Origin: UBA2128 sp964534955 | GTDB taxonomy: Bacteria > Fidelibacterota > Marinisomatia > Marinisomatales > UBA2128 | Reading direction: 5' to 3' | Assembly: GCA_964534955.1 (NCBI GenBank) | Contig: CAZHRR010000119.1 | Coordinates: 1 to 7,836 of the forward strand | DNA length: 7,836 bases | In this document: one piece after another, positions 7,383 through 7,836 of the stretch | Layout of the letters: every line of letters starts with the position of its first letter | Numbering within the stretch: the first letter of the stretch is position 1 | Notes under the pieces: generated by a model | Database searches by the model: none | What the model was told of the DNA's origin: nothing | The model's input: only the letters and a program-made list of their open reading frames with translations | Position numbers and translations under genes: made by a program

Positions 7383-7403
7383 CTGCACACTGTAGTGTTG
7401 CAG
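7383..7403. promoter_or_regulatory. Operator-like inverted repeat overlapping the candidate -10 box
   Basis: The plus strand reads CTGCACACT, GT, AGTGTTGCAG. The arms are complementary over nine pairs with a single unpaired T in the right arm, around a perfect ACACT-GT-AGTGT core. The two-base centre is too tight for an ideal RNA hairpin and no T-run follows on either strand, so a dimeric DNA-binding protein site is more likely than a terminator. It covers the TACAGT -10 candidate and the predicted start, a position typical of a repressor operator. I do not recognise the half-site as that of a known regulator. Confidence 0.4.
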
Positions 7404-7417
7404 ACGGGTTTTGTAAA
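7389..7417 (-). promoter_or_regulatory. Sigma70-like promoter candidate for the envelope operon
   Basis: On the minus strand TTTACA (7417-7412) is followed by a 17-nt spacer and TACAGT (7394-7389). These match the sigma70 consensus at 5/6 and 4/6 positions with ideal spacing. Transcription would start near 7382, giving a leader of about 75 nt before the ATG at 7307. It is the best of the candidates in the gap, but sigma70-type matches arise by chance in AT-rich DNA, and the housekeeping promoter consensus of this organism is unknown. Confidence 0.45.
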
Positions 7418-7458
7418 TGAACTATTAAAAATGCGTTTTACTATGGATCAATATTTCT

Positions 7459-7488
7459 AGGATAAAATAACTTGTAGAAACTTGACAA
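7459..7488 (-). promoter_or_regulatory. Second, weaker sigma70-like promoter candidate
   Basis: On the minus strand TTGTCA (7488-7483) is separated by 18 nt from TATCCT (7464-7459), matching consensus at 5/6 and 4/6 positions. It would give a leader of about 145 nt. It lies in the most AT-rich part of the gap, so a chance match is a real possibility. It is an alternative or additional start to the candidate nearer the gene. Confidence 0.25.
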
Positions 7489-7533
7489 AACATCTGTTGA
7501 TCACTAAACATTATGATAGCAAAGAACCTTCTG

Positions 7534-7564
7534 AAAAAACCACACGCCGTTTTGGGTTTGGTGG
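7534..7564 (-). terminator. Weak intrinsic terminator candidate for the truncated upstream gene
   Basis: About 20 bases past the TAA at 7584, the minus strand reads CCAC, then a long loop region, then GTGG directly followed by six T residues (7539-7534). An alternative pairing is AAACC with GGTTT over a 13-nt loop, which would use part of the T-run. The T-run and the location fit a rho-independent terminator, but either stem is short (4-5 bp) and the loop is long, so the structure is doubtful. Confidence 0.3.
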
Positions 7565-7583
7565 ATTGAATTGTTAGCATTTC

Positions 7584-7836
7584 TTATTTCATACGCATTG
7601 ACATGACTGTAACATGATCTTTACCATTTATTTCTTTTATCTCAGCATCTGCAATTTGAATGTTTTTGTCAGGATAAAGTCTATCTTTTTCTTTTATAAG
7701 CAATTTAATGTTTTCTTCTTCCTCTTTACTATCTTGATTGGTGTGGGTTGGGTTTAATTTCCTGTATTCTATTATATATGTTTTTATTGCTCGCTGTCTG
7801 TTATTTTCACTAAGGCATGCAATATTCCACGCACTT
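7584..7836 (-). CDS. 3' end of an unidentified AT-rich gene, truncated by the window edge
   Basis: Reading leftward from 7835, one frame stays open for 83 codons to a TAA at 7586-7584. It begins SAWNIACLSENNRQRAIK and ends DHVTVMSMRMK. No plausible start lies inside, so this is the C-terminal part of a longer protein. The product is very rich in Lys, Glu, Asn and Ile, with an acidic EEEE patch. The first 28 residues (AW, then A-I, Y and a closing LNP) vaguely resemble a tetratricopeptide helix pair, but the match is weak. G+C counted by hand is about 29%, far below the neighbouring genes. An 83-codon open frame in such AT-rich DNA, where stop codons are frequent, supports real coding. Family and function are not recognised. 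A different origin from the operon is possible. Confidence 0.6.
   Translation of the reverse strand, partial: SAWNIACLSENNRQRAIKTYIIEYRKLNPTHTNQDSKEEEENIKLLIKEKDRLYPDKNIQIADAEIKEINGKDHVTVMSMRMK

Larger units (their letters stand above)
7308..7583. other. AT-rich intergenic region between the truncated gene and the envelope operon
   Basis: This 276-base gap contains no open frame worth reporting on either strand; the best plus-strand candidate is 18 codons. Between about 7440 and 7540 G+C is near 30%, rising toward the operon. It should hold the end of the upstream transcript and the start of the operon transcript. Within it I see a weak terminator-like hairpin, two sigma70-like promoter candidates, a palindrome over one -10 box, and a small hairpin in the presumed leader, each listed separately. 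Confidence 0.75.

Noticed and set aside
7482..7510. Plus-strand TTGACA followed 17 nt later by TAAACA
   Set aside because: The -35 match is perfect but the -10 matches only 3/6, and nothing credible is encoded downstream on the plus strand (only an 18-codon frame at 7513-7569).
7560..7836. CRISPR array, insertion sequence end or tRNA in the AT-rich right end
   Set aside because: No regularly spaced direct repeats, no terminal inverted repeats with a target duplication, and no cloverleaf were visible. A continuous coding frame explains most of the stretch.

Overview
The window suggests a diderm bacterium with an outer membrane. Two products are predicted outer-membrane beta-barrels with signal peptides, and one is an unmistakable prolipoprotein diacylglyceryl transferase (Lgt). 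By eye, sampled coding stretches run at about 45-55% G+C. The giant barrel protein carries N-terminal motifs that I associate with large envelope proteins of the Bacteroidetes/FCB group and its relatives (Marinimicrobia, Ignavibacteria and similar phyla). An FCB-type lineage is therefore my best guess, by inference only. Shine-Dalgarno-like sequences occur before several starts, which is less typical of core Bacteroidetes.

All supported genes lie on the minus strand, so transcription runs from right to left. At the right edge (7584-7836) is the 3' end of an AT-rich gene that has no start codon inside the window. Next comes a 276-base AT-rich gap (7308-7583). It holds a weak terminator candidate, two sigma70-like promoter candidates, an operator-like palindrome sitting on one -10 box, and a small hairpin in the presumed leader. 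The rest (7307 down to 1) is one compact gene run: an exported protein with one transmembrane helix and a cytoplasmic zinc ribbon; Lgt; a secreted NHL-like beta-propeller; a 1127-residue outer-membrane beta-barrel protein with SprA-like N-terminal motifs; a short Omp85 (BamA/TamA superfamily) protein; and the first 17 codons of another gene leaving the left edge.

Each consecutive pair in this run overlaps (by 1, 17, 4, 14 and 1 nt), and three starts are non-ATG (GTG, TTG, GTG). This argues for one polycistronic message with translational coupling. All complete products act at the cell envelope. The most interesting reading is that the short Omp85 protein is a dedicated partner of the co-encoded giant barrel, with the secreted propeller as a periplasmic or surface accessory. 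That pairing is inferred from synteny and domain content, not shown. I see no CRISPR array, insertion sequence, tRNA or rRNA.
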